A stretch of 64,000 bases of DNA from Eudorina sp. 2006-703-Eu-15 (Eukaryota > Chlorophyta > Chlorophyceae > Chlamydomonadales > Volvocaceae). Location of the stretch: assembly GCA_003117195.1 (NCBI GenBank), contig BDSI01000093.1, positions 180,001-244,000 of the forward strand, written 5' to 3'. This document shows positions 43,553 through 55,190 of this stretch, in pieces. The notes below the pieces were generated by a model. It had not been told where the DNA came from. It worked only from the letters and a program-made list of their open reading frames with translations, and ran no database searches. A program made the translations under genes and the position numbers. Numbering within the stretch: position 1 is the stretch's first letter; each line of letters begins with the position of its first letter.

Positions 43553-46500
43553 ATGTCTGACGCCGGCAGCAGTCGAAGCGTTCCCGACGTGGCCGATATG
43601 GAGGCCGGAAACGGGCGCGCCTTCGGGAAGCCGTCCGCCGACGATGCGGCCCTCTTCAAGCGGCACAGCAGCGGCGCCCCGACGCAGACGGGGCTCCGCA
43701 TCCTTATGAGGGACCTGTCCTACCACGTCGCCTCCAACAAACAAAAAGGCGAGCGGGCCTACCTGCTGAAGGGCGTGAGCGCCTTCCTGGAGCCGGGCCA
43801 GATGACCGCACTCGTGAGTCCTTCTTTCGCACCCACCCTGCCAATGAAAGTATGAAACCAAACCCAAATCGCCTGAATGCCTGCACGTCGTCGCCCAGCC
43901 AGCATCCGCCGCCCACCGTCCTCGCACGCTCACCGATGTGCCCTTACGAAGGCGTCGCGCACTCCCCGCTTGCCTGCTGCCCAGTCCGCGCTTCCGATTT
44001 TTTTGGTTCGCTTCCCTCCCTCTGCCCTTCCAGCGTTCCCGGCCGTCTCCCTTCCCTGTCATCACCCCCTGCCGTACCGTAGTCACCTGCCGTACTCCAC
44101 CCCGCTACGGTGCGCCGTTCAGCCGTACCCACCCCCCCGCCGCCGCCGGCCTCCTAACAGATGGGCCCCAGCGGCAGCGGTAAGACCACGCTGCTGGACC
44201 TGCTGGCGGGGCGCAAAACCGTCGGCAAGTCGGAGGGCCACCTCAGCTTCGGCGGCTCCGCGCCCACCCGCCCCTTCCTGCGCCGCTACACCGGCTACGT
44301 GGAGCAGTTCGACACGCTGCTGGGCGACCTGACGGTGCGGGAGATGCTCATGTACACGGCGGAGCTCAAGCGGCCGATGGAGGAGCCGTTGGCGGACAAG
44401 AAGAGCAAGGTGCGTCCGGAAGGGTGCGTGCCGCAGGTGCCGCGCAGGCACAGGCCGCACAGACGCGCGTCGGTCAGATACCGCATGCAGGGTTGCATGC
44501 GCGCCTGGAGGTCTAGGGTTTGGGTTTGGGTTGGGCGGGGCTCCTCAGCGGTGCTCCCATGCACATACACGCGTGCATGTCGACCGCGGTCGCCTGAACG
44601 GGTCTGCAGCCTCTGGGCCGCGGAGAGCCGGAGACGTCGCCCGCCCGCGGCCCCCAACCAACAAAAGTATTTCGCCCGCGCCTGTCCCAAGTCCCATCAA
44701 TGCGCCCTCCGTGCGTCCCGGGTTCGCCGCCTTCCTCCCCCCCCACATTCAGGTGGATACGCTGCTGCGGCGGCTCGCCCTGAACAGCTGCGCGGACGTC
44801 AAAATTGGGGACCCCATGTCCAAGGGCATCAGCGGGGGCCAGGCCAAGCGGACCAACGTAAGGTGCCCTCCTCGAACTCACGCAGCTCCCAACCCCTAGG
44901 TTCTGGATCAACCTGAAGTCCTGTACGGAGACGCACCCGGCCTGTTCACAGAGCCACTCGTACTCACACCCACCAACACCACAGCTTGGGCATTGTTCGG
45001 TGTGGGGCTGCACTACACTAAGCTGGGAAGGCTCTGGCTTTGCCTGTCACTCTTACCTCCGTTATGCGGGGCTGTGGCAATGGTAACGCTTTTGTCTACT
45101 ACCGGTACCTCACAAAGTGCGGGTCACAAGCCGTCCGGACGTTTGACCGGCGGCGTGCCAGCCGAGCACCCACATACACCTGCGTGGCCCCTTGTCGCGC
45201 GTATTCAAAATTGGCATCTCGCTCGCTGGCGTAATTGTACGGCCGTCGTACTGTTGTCTTCCACGTACGGCCCACGCATATATATATGCATATATGTTGT
45301 CCGTGCGGGTTCGACGCGCGCCGAGCCCCTGCCTGTTGTGCTGTCCGCGCCGCGCCGAGCCCCCGCGTTGTGCTGTGGGAAGACACCCCGCCCGACCCGT
45401 TGTGTTTTGTGTTGTGTTGTGTCGCCGCCTCCGCAGATCGGCATCGCGTTGATCTCCAACCCGCGTGTGTTGTTCCTGGACGAGCCCACCTCGGGTCTGG
45501 ACAGCCACACCGCCAATGAGGTGATGAAGGTGGTGCGGGGGCTGGTGGCGGACGGGACCACCATCGCCGCCACCATACACAGCCCCACGGCCGCCACGTT
45601 CGCGCTCTTCGACCGGGTCATGCTGCTGGTGAGTGAGTGAGTGGGGCGTGCGTGCGTGCTCACAGCGGGACCATAGGAAGTAGGAAGGCCGGCGGGTCGG
45701 CGGGCGGGTAGGCAGAGGGGCGGGCAGGCCGGCAGGGAGCCATCCATTCCCGATGCTGTATCCCTGTCATCCCGCCCTGTCATCCCGCCCTGTCATCCCG
45801 CCCTGTCATCCCGCCCGCACAACCCGCCCGCACAACCCGCCCGAACGTCCCCCACACGCAGGTCCGAGGCCAGCTGGTGTACTTTGGGCCGCAGGGCCTC
45901 CCCGCCCTCCGGTTCGCGGCGACCCTGTGGCCCTCCGCCGGCGCCGCCTCAGAGCTGTTGGCCCTGCACACGGCGGCGGAGGCGGGGGCGGGGGCGGGCG
46001 CGGGCGCGGGCGCGGGGGCAAAGGCAGCAGCGGCCAACGGCGGCGGCGAGGGACATGGCCGTACTGCTGCTGCGGCGCCCAGCATCTCCGCACTCGCGTT
46101 CAACGACGCTGAGATCCTGGTGGAGACGGTGACGGAGGCGGACCAGCGGGGCGACGCGGAGACGCTTGCGGAGGTGTACAATAACAGCGAGCTGCGCAAG
46201 GTGCGTTGGGGTTCTCATTGTTTGAATGAATGAATGAATGAACGAACGTTACAGTTACAGCGGAACCCAAAACTGAACGTTACAGCGGACCCGAAAAGCG
46301 ATTAACGGTGTGTACCATTGTTTGTTGGTACGGACTGTTGGTAGGGTTCTTTAATCGGTTTCGTCGTTGGGGGCTGGTTGGCCCGCATCCGACGGTGACC
46401 TGATGAGCCCATGGGTTTAGGTGCGTGATCAGGGCGGGAAGCTAGAGGGAGGGAGGGACGGAGGCCGCGTGATGGTCTGGCTGACCGGAGTCGGCGGCAA

Positions 46501-48266
46501 GCCGTACATACGGGGGTTGGGCTGGCTTTTATGCCTGCGGGCCCGTGCAGCACCGTGCCATCCATCCGGGGCCGTGTCCCTCACACATGTTGGCACCGTG
46601 CGTACCACATGCCGTATATATGCCGTACGTGCGCAGGAGAATGACCGGCAGCTGGACCTGTACCTGGCGGAGACTGGTACGGCATCACGCACTGGCAACC
46701 GCCAAGGTGTGCCGTGCCGGGCGGCGGTCGCGCTCCGAGGGAAGAGCGGCGGCGGCTGGGGCGGGGGCGGGGGCGGCGGCGGCGGTGGCGGCGCCAAGGA
46801 TGTCGAGATGGGCACTTCCGAAGGCCCCAAGAAGGTGGACCCCGCGCCGCCCGCCGCGACCATCAGCATGGCGTCGAGTTCGCTGTCAGATCAGGTGCGG
46901 CCGAACCGCGCGCGTGTGTTTAGATAACAGACCCGCCCAACCGGCGCATGTGTGTGTGCGTGTATCTGCATTTGCGTGTGTGGCAGGCAGAACAAGGGTC
47001 CGTGTGTGCGTGTTTGAGCGGAATAATTGCCCCGCGTGCAGAGGTAATCGATAGCCGGTAGGGAGGGGTTTGTCTCTCGGACGATTCGGGATGTTGGGCT
47101 CGGCGACATGCGTCTTTGGATGATATGCCTCTGGACGTTGCCGTCACGCCATCGTCATGCCGCCATGCAGCCCCGGCGGCACAGCTCAAAACGTACTGCT
47201 GGACGAGGAAGGGCGCAAGCTCGCCCTCGTTTGTGCGTTTGTGTGTTTGTGCGTTTGTGCATCACCGCACTGGCTGCAACTCAGCAAACGGCGTGGGATG
47301 GGGCATGGGGGGCGGGCACATACCTACATACCTGCACTAATTCGTTGCGTGCAGCATGTGCCCAAAACATCCCGTACACTGTCGTACACCGTCGTACATG
47401 CATGCAGGTCGCCAAGGAGTTGGCCACCCGCAGCGAGACGGTCACGCCTTGGTACTGGGGGCTGTGGACGCTAATCAAGGTGGGGCTCTAGGGCAGCCCC
47501 CAAAGGGACCGTCTGCAGCGAATCACCTTTATTTTATTAAGGATTACCAACTACTACTGTCCCGGCATCGTCCCACTCTGTCATCCAGGGCGCTCGCCCG
47601 GCTCCCGAAGTGTACACGCACTGACCGTTTTTCGGCCACAACTGAAGCGTACTGACCGTTTTCGGCCACAACTGAAACGTACTGACCGTTTTCGGCCACA
47701 ACTGAAACGTACTGACCGTTTTCGGCCACAACTGAAGCGTACTGACCGTTTTCGGCCACAACTGAAACGCACTGACCGTTTTTCGGCCACAACTGAAACG
47801 CACTGACCGTTTTTCGGCCACAACTGAAACGTTACCAAACACTCTGAGGTCAAGCTCAATATGCAATATTGCCACAAACCGACAAACGAAGTGCCACAGC
47901 GCGGGGCCCACCTTGCGGTGCGAGTGCACGCGCATCGCCCCCCCCCTCCCCACACACACACACTCGACCCATCCCGCCCGCCCGCCCGCCCGCCTGTCTC
48001 GCCCGCCCACCTCTCGCCCCTCCCCCCTCCCCGCAGTATCGCACGGGCCACAACTACCGCAACCCCGCCTGGTTGGGACCCCGCATCGCTGACAAGCTGC
48101 TCATCTCGCTGATCATCCTGACGCTCTACCTGGGCATCGGCGACAACACGGCGCCCGACAACCTCATCAACATCCAGTCCTCGCTCTTCATGTGGGCGCT
48201 GCTGCCCGCCTTCGGAGCCGCGTCGTACGTGCCCGCGATTGTGCTGGGTGAGAGGCGGGTGCGCGT

Positions 48267-48312
<46 letters not shown>

Positions 48313-49988
48313 ATGGGTGGGTGGGTATGTGTGTGCATGGGTGGGTGGGTGGGTGGGTGGGGGGACGGGGGCCGGAGAGGGGACAGAGGGGGAGAGTGTG
48401 TGTGGGCAGGAAGTGTTACGTCGGCGGGGCAGCTCGCGGTGGTAAACCCATTTCACGAAACGCGGCGGAATATCAAAATCGTAAATCAACCCGTCTTCCC
48501 CGTTCCACCATCGATCCATCCACGCCGCCGTGCGGTCCCCCCATCCATCCATCCATCCCCCCATCCATCCCCCCATCCATCCCCTCATCCATCCCCCGCC
48601 ATCCAAACCCCCCCATCCATCCCCATCCATCCCCTCATCCATCCACCCATCCACCCCCCGTCCATCCCGCCACCCACTCACCCACCCATCCCATCCGCGC
48701 ACAGAGAGGCGGCTGTTCGTCCGCGAGCGCTCCGACGGTCTGTACCGCGTGTTCACCTACCTGGCCGCCAAGCTGGTGGAGGAGCTGCTGTTGGCGCTGG
48801 TCATCACGCTGGTCTTCTCGGTCTACGTCTTCTACGGCCTGCAGCTGCAGGGCCAGTGGGTCGTGTTCTGGCTGGTGGGTGTGCTCGGGGGAGCAGTGGG
48901 CAGTGGGCTCTGGGCTGGTTGGCAGGTGGAGAGGCCGGTGGAGAGGCCTGTCCGGGGCGGGGCGGACGGATCGGGCCGCCGGGGGCGGGGCGGGACGCGG
49001 CGGGGCGGGGCGGGGCGGGGCGGGACGCGGCATGCACCCCCTGGGGAGGAAGCAGGTGGTGGTGGTTGTACGGTGGCGGGGGCGATGCATTCTGGGTACA
49101 GCGCCGCGCGACACCCCCTTTTGCACCTGTGATCCTGTGTTTATGTACCGCCCCCTGTACGACTCCTAACCTCCCCCCTCCCCCCCTTCCCTCCGCTCCT
49201 CTTCCCCCCTTCCCCTCCCGCCCTCAGGTGTACTTCGTGGACCTGGCCGTCGGCATCGTGCTGGCCTACCTGGTTGCCGCGCTGTCGCCCAACATGGACG
49301 TGGCCAACGCCGCGCTGCCGGGTTTCGTGGTGACGCTGCTGTTCTTCGCGGGGCAGCTCATGACGGTCGACTCCATCCCGCCCTGGTGGCAGTGGTACAG
49401 CAAGATCGGTGAGGACGGGGCGGGATGGGGAACTGGGGATGGGATGGGGAGCTGGGGATGGGATGGGGAACTGGGGATGGGGAACTGGGGATGGGATGGG
49501 ATGGGGTGGGGAACTGGGGATGGGATGGGAGCCCGGCGACCAGCCCTACCGCTCCCGCCATCTGCTGCGCAACGATCGCCTTCTTCTAACCCTCGCGCCC
49601 ACATCCTTCGCGCCCCATCCCTCGCGCCCCATCCTTCGCGCCTCACGTCCCTCGCGCCCCACCCATCCCTCGCGCCCCATCCATCCCTCTCGTGTCCTGA
49701 CCGCACCGCACCGCACTCGTGCACTGCACTTCACCGCACCACACTTCACCGCGCCGCGCCGTGTGTCCCGCCCCGCCAGACTTCCTCCGCTACGCCTGGG
49801 GCGCGCTGATGCTCAACCAGTTCCAGCACAACGACGTGCAGTTCGCGGGCGGCGCCACCATCCTCCAGTACTACGGCCTGCAGGGCGCCGACATGTGGAC
49901 CTACGTGGGTTACCTGTCGCTGTTCTGGATCGTGTTCGCCCTCCTGGCGCTGCTGGCGCTCACCTTCGTGCGCCACCAGAAGCGGTAG
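43553..49988 (+). CDS. ABCG-family half transporter, 11 exons
   Basis: Exons 43553-43813, 44161-44409, 44753-44857, 45437-45628, 45862-46200, 46637-46894, 47408-47479, 48037-48247, 48705-48874, 49228-49408 and 49780-49988 join in phase for 748 residues. The order is nucleotide-binding domain then membrane domain, as in white/ABCG proteins. Walker A GPSGSGKTT is at 89-97, the Q-loop in YVEQFDTLL at about 134-138, the signature GISGGQAKRTN at about 195-205, Walker B VLFLDEPTSGLDS at 216-228 and the switch His253 in ATIHSP. Six hydrophobic segments follow in exons 8-11, starting LLISLIILTLYLGIG and ending LFWIVFALLALLALTFV. The linker (residues about 290-470) is unusually long and carries GAGAGAG and polyglycine tracts. 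The protein needs to dimerise; the substrate (lipid, sterol or secondary compound) cannot be told. The start context is GCCAGCATG. Introns carry minisatellites and a LINE-tail copy. Confidence 0.95.
46222..46318 (-). mobile_element. 5'-truncated LINE 3'-end copy in an ABCG intron
   Basis: On the plus strand it begins with TGAATGAATGAATGAATGAA, then two copies of GAACGTTACAGCGGACCC, the second followed by GGTGTGTACC. The internal duplication of the last 20 bases with the tail suggests template slippage during insertion or two successive events. Confidence 0.8.
47619..47831. repeat. 30-bp minisatellite, seven copies, ABCG intron 7
   Basis: The unit is about 30 bases, from ACTGACCGTTTTCGGCCACA to ACTGAAACGT, with copies starting at 47620, 47651, 47681, 47711, 47741, 47771 and 47802. 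Copies differ by one or two bases and by one extra T. Confidence 0.95.
48269..48311. repeat. (GA)n microsatellite near an ABCG splice donor
   Basis: About 21 GA units start some 20 bases after the donor of ABCG exon 8. The same intron ends in a (CATC)n-rich tract (48510-48670). Confidence 0.9.
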
Positions 49989-51619
49989 AGGGGGGAGGGA
50001 GGGAGGCTGTGCGCCACCAGAAGCGGTAGAGGGGGGAGGGAGGAAGTTGTGCGGTGAAGAGATGGGTAGGCAGAGGGGGTCCTCCGCGCGCAGTCGAGTC
50101 GAGGTAGAGTAGCGGATGCGGGAGGGCGCTTGCCGTGGAGAGAGGCAGAGAGGCAGGGCCACGGGGTGGGGTGGGGTGGGGTGGGATTGGCAGGCGGGGG
50201 CGCCGGTGCACTCGGCGGCTGATGCAAACAAAGTACGGCGCCAAGGGGACCCTGTACGTTTGGGATAGCGAGACTGGCGAACCTGCGTCGACTGCATTTG
50301 TCGTACCGGTACGAAACAATTGACGGACGGATATGGATGATGGTGGCTCTTACTTACATCGTGTGGCAGCTAGCTGGCTATAGGTCGTCGACACGTGATC
50401 TGATCTTCGCGCGGGGTGTCTCGTGGGACTGACATCGTTGCCGGGCGGCACGTTTGGCGGATGGGCTTACCTGAGACCAGGTGTACGGGGATGCCATACC
50501 ATACATTCGTGTGGGATTGGCTTGCAAATGCCATGTGTACGGCATACCATACCATACCACACATCCGTGTGCTGCATCAGACGGAGCAGGTACGGTAGAG
50601 CCCGCGTCTCAAAGTAAGTACGGCCGGCGCGAGGGGCCTTATTGCGCGAGCGGGATGAACGAATGGGAAGAGATGCGCATGAATGTCCCAACGGATGGGC
50701 ATGGGGGATCATCTAGGCGGCAGGGAGAGGGAGAGAGGGAAGCAAAGTAGATAGAGCCGATCGTCTGCCGCCAGGACGCCCGGGGCATGTAGCGTCCATG
50801 TACGGCCGATCGCTCGGCGACGTACACCGGGGCTAAGATGCTACAGCCAAAACCCAAACCAATATGCTACAGCCGACGGGCCCCTCACGCACACATGCGT
50901 ACTGCGTGTGAAGGCACCCAGGGATGGCAGTTCGGCGAGATTAGCTAAGAGTGCGGAGTGCTGAGAGACAGAGGTGTATTGCACGAGCGAGGATGTGCTT
51001 GCATGCATAGGGTTGCCTGCTGCGCGAGGTCTGGCTGGCTTGGCCCGCTCGAGCAGGTGTGGCTGGCTTGCGGGCCAAGCAACGCTGAGGCGGTTGCCGC
51101 CGCCTGCATGCGGGCCCGGTCGGCTGCCGGGCGACGGCGCAGGGCGAGCCCAGGGCCGCTGAGTGAGCAGGAAGTGTCGCTGCTGTTGGTTCGCATGGTA
51201 TCGCATCGTTCACATGTATCGCTTCGTGTGTTCGTACGTTTGTGTACATGTGTTTTTTCGATGACACAAGCAGCCAGGCCAGAGGCACACGGGTGTCGGT
51301 CCAGGCGGCAGCTCGCGCGCGCGGCGCCGTTGTAGGATGTACGACAATAAGCCCCCCGGGCGCCCCGCCTGAGGGGGAGATGGACGAGGCCGTCGCGCGG
51401 TACCCGACCGCTTTGCTTGGACGGTCTGCAGGTGTTCGTATCTTCGTCGGTAGGTGTCGAGGCTGACTGGCTAGGAGCAGGCGCCCTCCGATGTAAATAG
51501 CCGCCTGCAGCCACGTTGCGGATCGCTGCCCGGCCTGATGTCGTACAGCTATCCGTCCGGCATGGTCCGCCAGGCCGTCTGCCAAACTACCCGCGGTTGG
51601 CATCCGGGCCCCCTCCCCG

Positions 51620-51760
51620 CCATGTGATTCGGCGGGTGTGGTGCGGTTTCCAGGAGAGGCAATCTAATCGCACTAGCAACCTGGTCCGCTGTAACACCCT
51701 TGATAATAAACCTGGTGTGTTGGCCCCCTGCATGAACCACCACCCGCGGGATGGTGGTGG
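51620..51760 (-). repeat. Dispersed repeat family C copy, reverse orientation
   Basis: The complement contains TTGCCTCTCCTGGAAACCGC followed by ACCACACCCGCCGAATCAC. It also carries a segment GTTACAGCGGACCAGGTTGC that is absent from the copies at 35500 and 60069, apparently an inserted LINE-end-like piece. Confidence 0.65.
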
Positions 51761-51889
51761 ATTCCCTGGTAGAGGAGGTTGATGAGATGAGGCGCCTGTG
51801 AGCCACCGTATCGGGGCCAGTCTGGGTGCGTTGGAAACACCCGGTAGGGGGCTGCGGTTGCAAGCTCACCGGGTGCTTCCTGATAATAG

Positions 51890-51932
51890 GGCCCTATTAA
51901 ACAAGACACGGGTCCACCTTGTAACGGTTACA
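51890..51932 (-). repeat. Dispersed repeat family D end
   Basis: It contains ACGGGTCCACCTTGTAACGG followed by TTACATTG, the same end as at 494 and 12217. Confidence 0.55.
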
Positions 51933-53009
51933 TTGCAAGAAACCAGGATCATCCAGGATTGTTGCAGTGTCTGTTGGCAGCAGCTTGACCAGGGTTCGTA
52001 CAGGTGGGCAGCGGGTCCGCTGCCTTGGCTGCCTGAGGCTTCCGATGTGACCAAAACGCTGCTATTACGCTCAAGAGTTTGCGATCGATTCATTGTAAGT
52101 GCACTTTTAGTGGATTCGCTGAATCTTTGTTGCAGGGCGCTTTCCTTTTTGTTTGAAGTCCCCGCTGGTGACAGCCTGTGACAATATTGGCGCCCAATAA
52201 ATGAATCTTGTATTATAAATTTTGTCTTTATGATCTAGGTAAGCTACAGTACAGTCGACCCCTGAATTCTTAACAGCATCGGAACGGCTAGCCTCCAAAC
52301 CATCCGATCCGATGCAAATTGTTGGACAGCAACCTTTGAAGTCATCTAACTGATGAAAGCATTCTAAATGTATATCTTTGCTTTCGACTGAGATCACAGT
52401 AGACATCACTCTGATTCGTAAGTCGGCGTGGCGGTTGCGAACGTCGTCCGATGCCGTTGCAAGCAGTTTGTTTGTTGTGCCGAATCCTGTATACGAATGA
52501 AGCCAATGAACTAATTATTTTTAATTAAACCAAGCAGAGGAAATTTAGAAATACATGGCAAAACCCTGATGGGCATCAGTCCGCATCTGGTCGCGTCCAG
52601 GGCATGCATTATAGCAATATTACAGCCATGTGCACCTTTTATTTTGTCGTTCAACAGAATGGATTCATTTGTTTCATCCTCAGCAATTATGGTTTATGCT
52701 ACAGTGAGGACCCATCGGGTTGACCCGGAGCAATGGACGTGACCGACGTCGTCCCACACGAGCACGTCAGGTAACAACGCGGCTGACTTCATGCGATGAG
52801 CAATATTGAGAGTGTAACCCGTTTCGTAGCGCTCGCGACGATGTTTTGGCAAGACCGGGGGGTCAGCTCAATACGCCAGAACACGCGGGCACCTCTCGCA
52901 CGGTGGTTTGGGTTTAGGGTTTAGGGTGGTCCATCGCTTACAAGCCCCAGCCGTCACCTGGTTTGAACCGTTTGAGAAATTTCCTTCAATTTTGCAGATT
53001 AGATTCTCG

Positions 53010-55159
53010 ATGCACCGTATGTCCATCAGGAACTCCTTCGGATTCCGCGCGCGTGGTGCCTTCCATTCGAGTGGGACTTGCGCGCCGACGGCCAGACCCG
53101 CATCCCCTCCACCGCCCTCGTCCGCAACACCGGGATCACCGTACCCGGATCTCCGTGCGCTAGACAAGGAGATCTTCGCAATCAGCCTGCCCGTAAGTCG
53201 GGAGCGGCGCAGCGCGCACGAGGGGGAGCTCCGCACTGCTCTGCTCAGGGGCACCAGCCCGTCAGGCCCGTCAAGCCCGTCAAGCCCCGTCAGTGGCCCT
53301 CCTCCCTTTCCCTACCTGGCTCACCCAGCCTTCCTTTCATCCCCTCTCCTTGAGCTTACGTTTCCTGAGTCGTGGAAGTCCGGCTGGCACGCTGCCGGAC
53401 TGCCGTACCTGTACGGCCGTACGGCAACAACGAGCTCCTACGCGGCGGTTGCTGCCATCCCAGCTCACCACCGCCGGCTCCCGCCGCCCGGCTCAACCTC
53501 CCCCCATCCCCATCCCCATCCCCTCGCCAACGAATCCTCAGATGCTGGCCACCCTGTTGGCCGACCCGCTGTCCGGTCTGGTTGACAGCGCCTATTTAGG
53601 CTGGGCGGGGGCGGTGCAGCTGGCGGCGGTGGGGGCCGCGCTGAGCGTGTTCAACACCGCCACCAAGCTCATCAACACGCCGCTGCTGGCCGTGACCACG
53701 GGCGCGGTGGCCAGGGCGGTAGGGGAAGAGGACCTCCGGCGCCCGATAGCAGCTGCGGAGACTGCAGCCGGTTATGCTCCGGCTGCAGCGAATCTAGAAG
53801 CCGTGAATGCTGCTGCGGAGGCTGGGGTGGTGGTCAGGGCGGAGCCGGCCGGGCCCGAGGCGTGTTTGGCACCGGCGTCGCCATCCGCGGGGGCGACGGT
53901 GGAGATGGCCGCGCGGTACGGCAGCGGCGAGGCCGGCGCGACGACGGCAAATGCCCCGCGTGGCAGCACTGGGGGCGCCGGCCCCGCGGCAGCCGCCGAG
54001 GTCCCTCCTGGGTGCGGCGGTGGCGAACGGGACGCTGCTGCCGGCGGCGGCAGCGTCGCGGTTAAGGCTGACAGCGCCCCCGGCGTGGTTGCCGTGCAAG
54101 TCGCGGGCGCGCCGGGTCACGCTTGGCCGGATCCACAGCAGCAGGCCGCAACGACAGCGACGGCTGTGGCGCCTGGGAACGGCGCCGTGCGCGTTCAGCC
54201 GGCCGACGGCGGAGACGCCCCCGGCGGGGCGGCTGACCGCGCCCTCGCCGCCGCCGTCTCCGCACCCGCCCGCGCGGCGGTCGCCTGCCTGTGTTTGGCG
54301 GCGCTTGTTGGGCTGCTGCAGGCGGTGCTGCTGCAGGCGCTGGGGCCGTGGCTGCTGCGGCGGCTGTGGGGCGTGGCGGGCGACTCGCCGATCTACCCGC
54401 CCGCCCGGGGCTTCCTGGCAGTGAGGGCGCTGGGGGCGCCGGTCACCGTCATTCTCCAGACGCTCCAGGTCAGGAAGTCAAACGGACACGGGGGTTTCGC
54501 GGCACAGACCGATTTTGCTTCCAGTCCAAATTTTCAGAAGCCAAATATGCCATTTCGTCCGCTGGATGTATCCAGATGCGCCTCCCAATCAACGCCCGCC
54601 TCCAGTCCCAATAACAACATCCAACAGCGAAGGGGCTTTCAGCGCTTAAGCACATTACGGTGCGGCACGACACGGTGTCTTACGTCACCGTACGATACTG
54701 TACGGCATGTGCAAGCGACCTGCCCCCACTGTCTTTCAGCACCCGTTCACGGCACATTACAGCACGGCACGGAATTCGTCGTGCGTCGCTGCACGACCTT
54801 GTTCGGCATGAAGGCGTCCTCAGGCTTCGCGGCGTGGGCTGCTCCGCTGCCTGCAGGGCGTGTTCCGCGGTCTGCAGGACACCCGCACGCCGCTCGTCGC
54901 CACGCTGACCGCCAACGCCATCAACCTCGTCCTCGCACCCCTGCTGGTCTTCACGGCGGGGCTGGGCGCCGTGGGGGCTGCCGCGGCCACCTGCGCGGCG
55001 CAGGCCGCCACCTCGCTGTACCTGGCGCGGCAGCTGAGGCGGCGCCTGCTGCAGACCCAGACCCAGCCGCCGCCGCCGCCGTCACGGCCTCCGCCGCAGC
55101 CGCCGCCGCCGCCGCAGCCACAGCAGCCGCCGCCACAGCCGCCGCCGTCGTCACGGCCT

Positions 55160-55190
<31 letters not shown>

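Larger units (their letters stand above)
49989..53009. other. Intergenic region between the ABCG and MATE genes
   Basis: It holds a duplicated 40-base segment just after the ABCG stop (GCGCCACCAGAAGCGGTAGA at 49969 and 50010, a tandem copy of the gene's own 3' end). It also holds a reverse copy of repeat family C (51620-51760), a family D end (51890-51932), an AT-rich zone (52180-52720) and a short TTTAGGG run (52908-52927). Frames of up to 220 codons at 50940-51600 lie antisense on repeated sequence and show no domain. No gene is supported. Confidence 0.5.

Noticed and set aside
47619..47831. CRISPR-like array
   Set aside because: The 30-bp units are contiguous with no unique spacers, and the genome is eukaryotic.
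47581..49809. Long open frames of 646 codons (+) and 391 codons (-)
   Set aside because: They run through intronic CATC, GA and 30-bp repeats of the ABCG gene and are in part its exon 8 read on into introns.
52904..52930. TTTAGGG telomere-like repeats
   Set aside because: Only two to three units, in the middle of a gene-bearing region; Chlamydomonas-type telomeres are TTTTAGGG. It is probably chance or a minor interstitial repeat.
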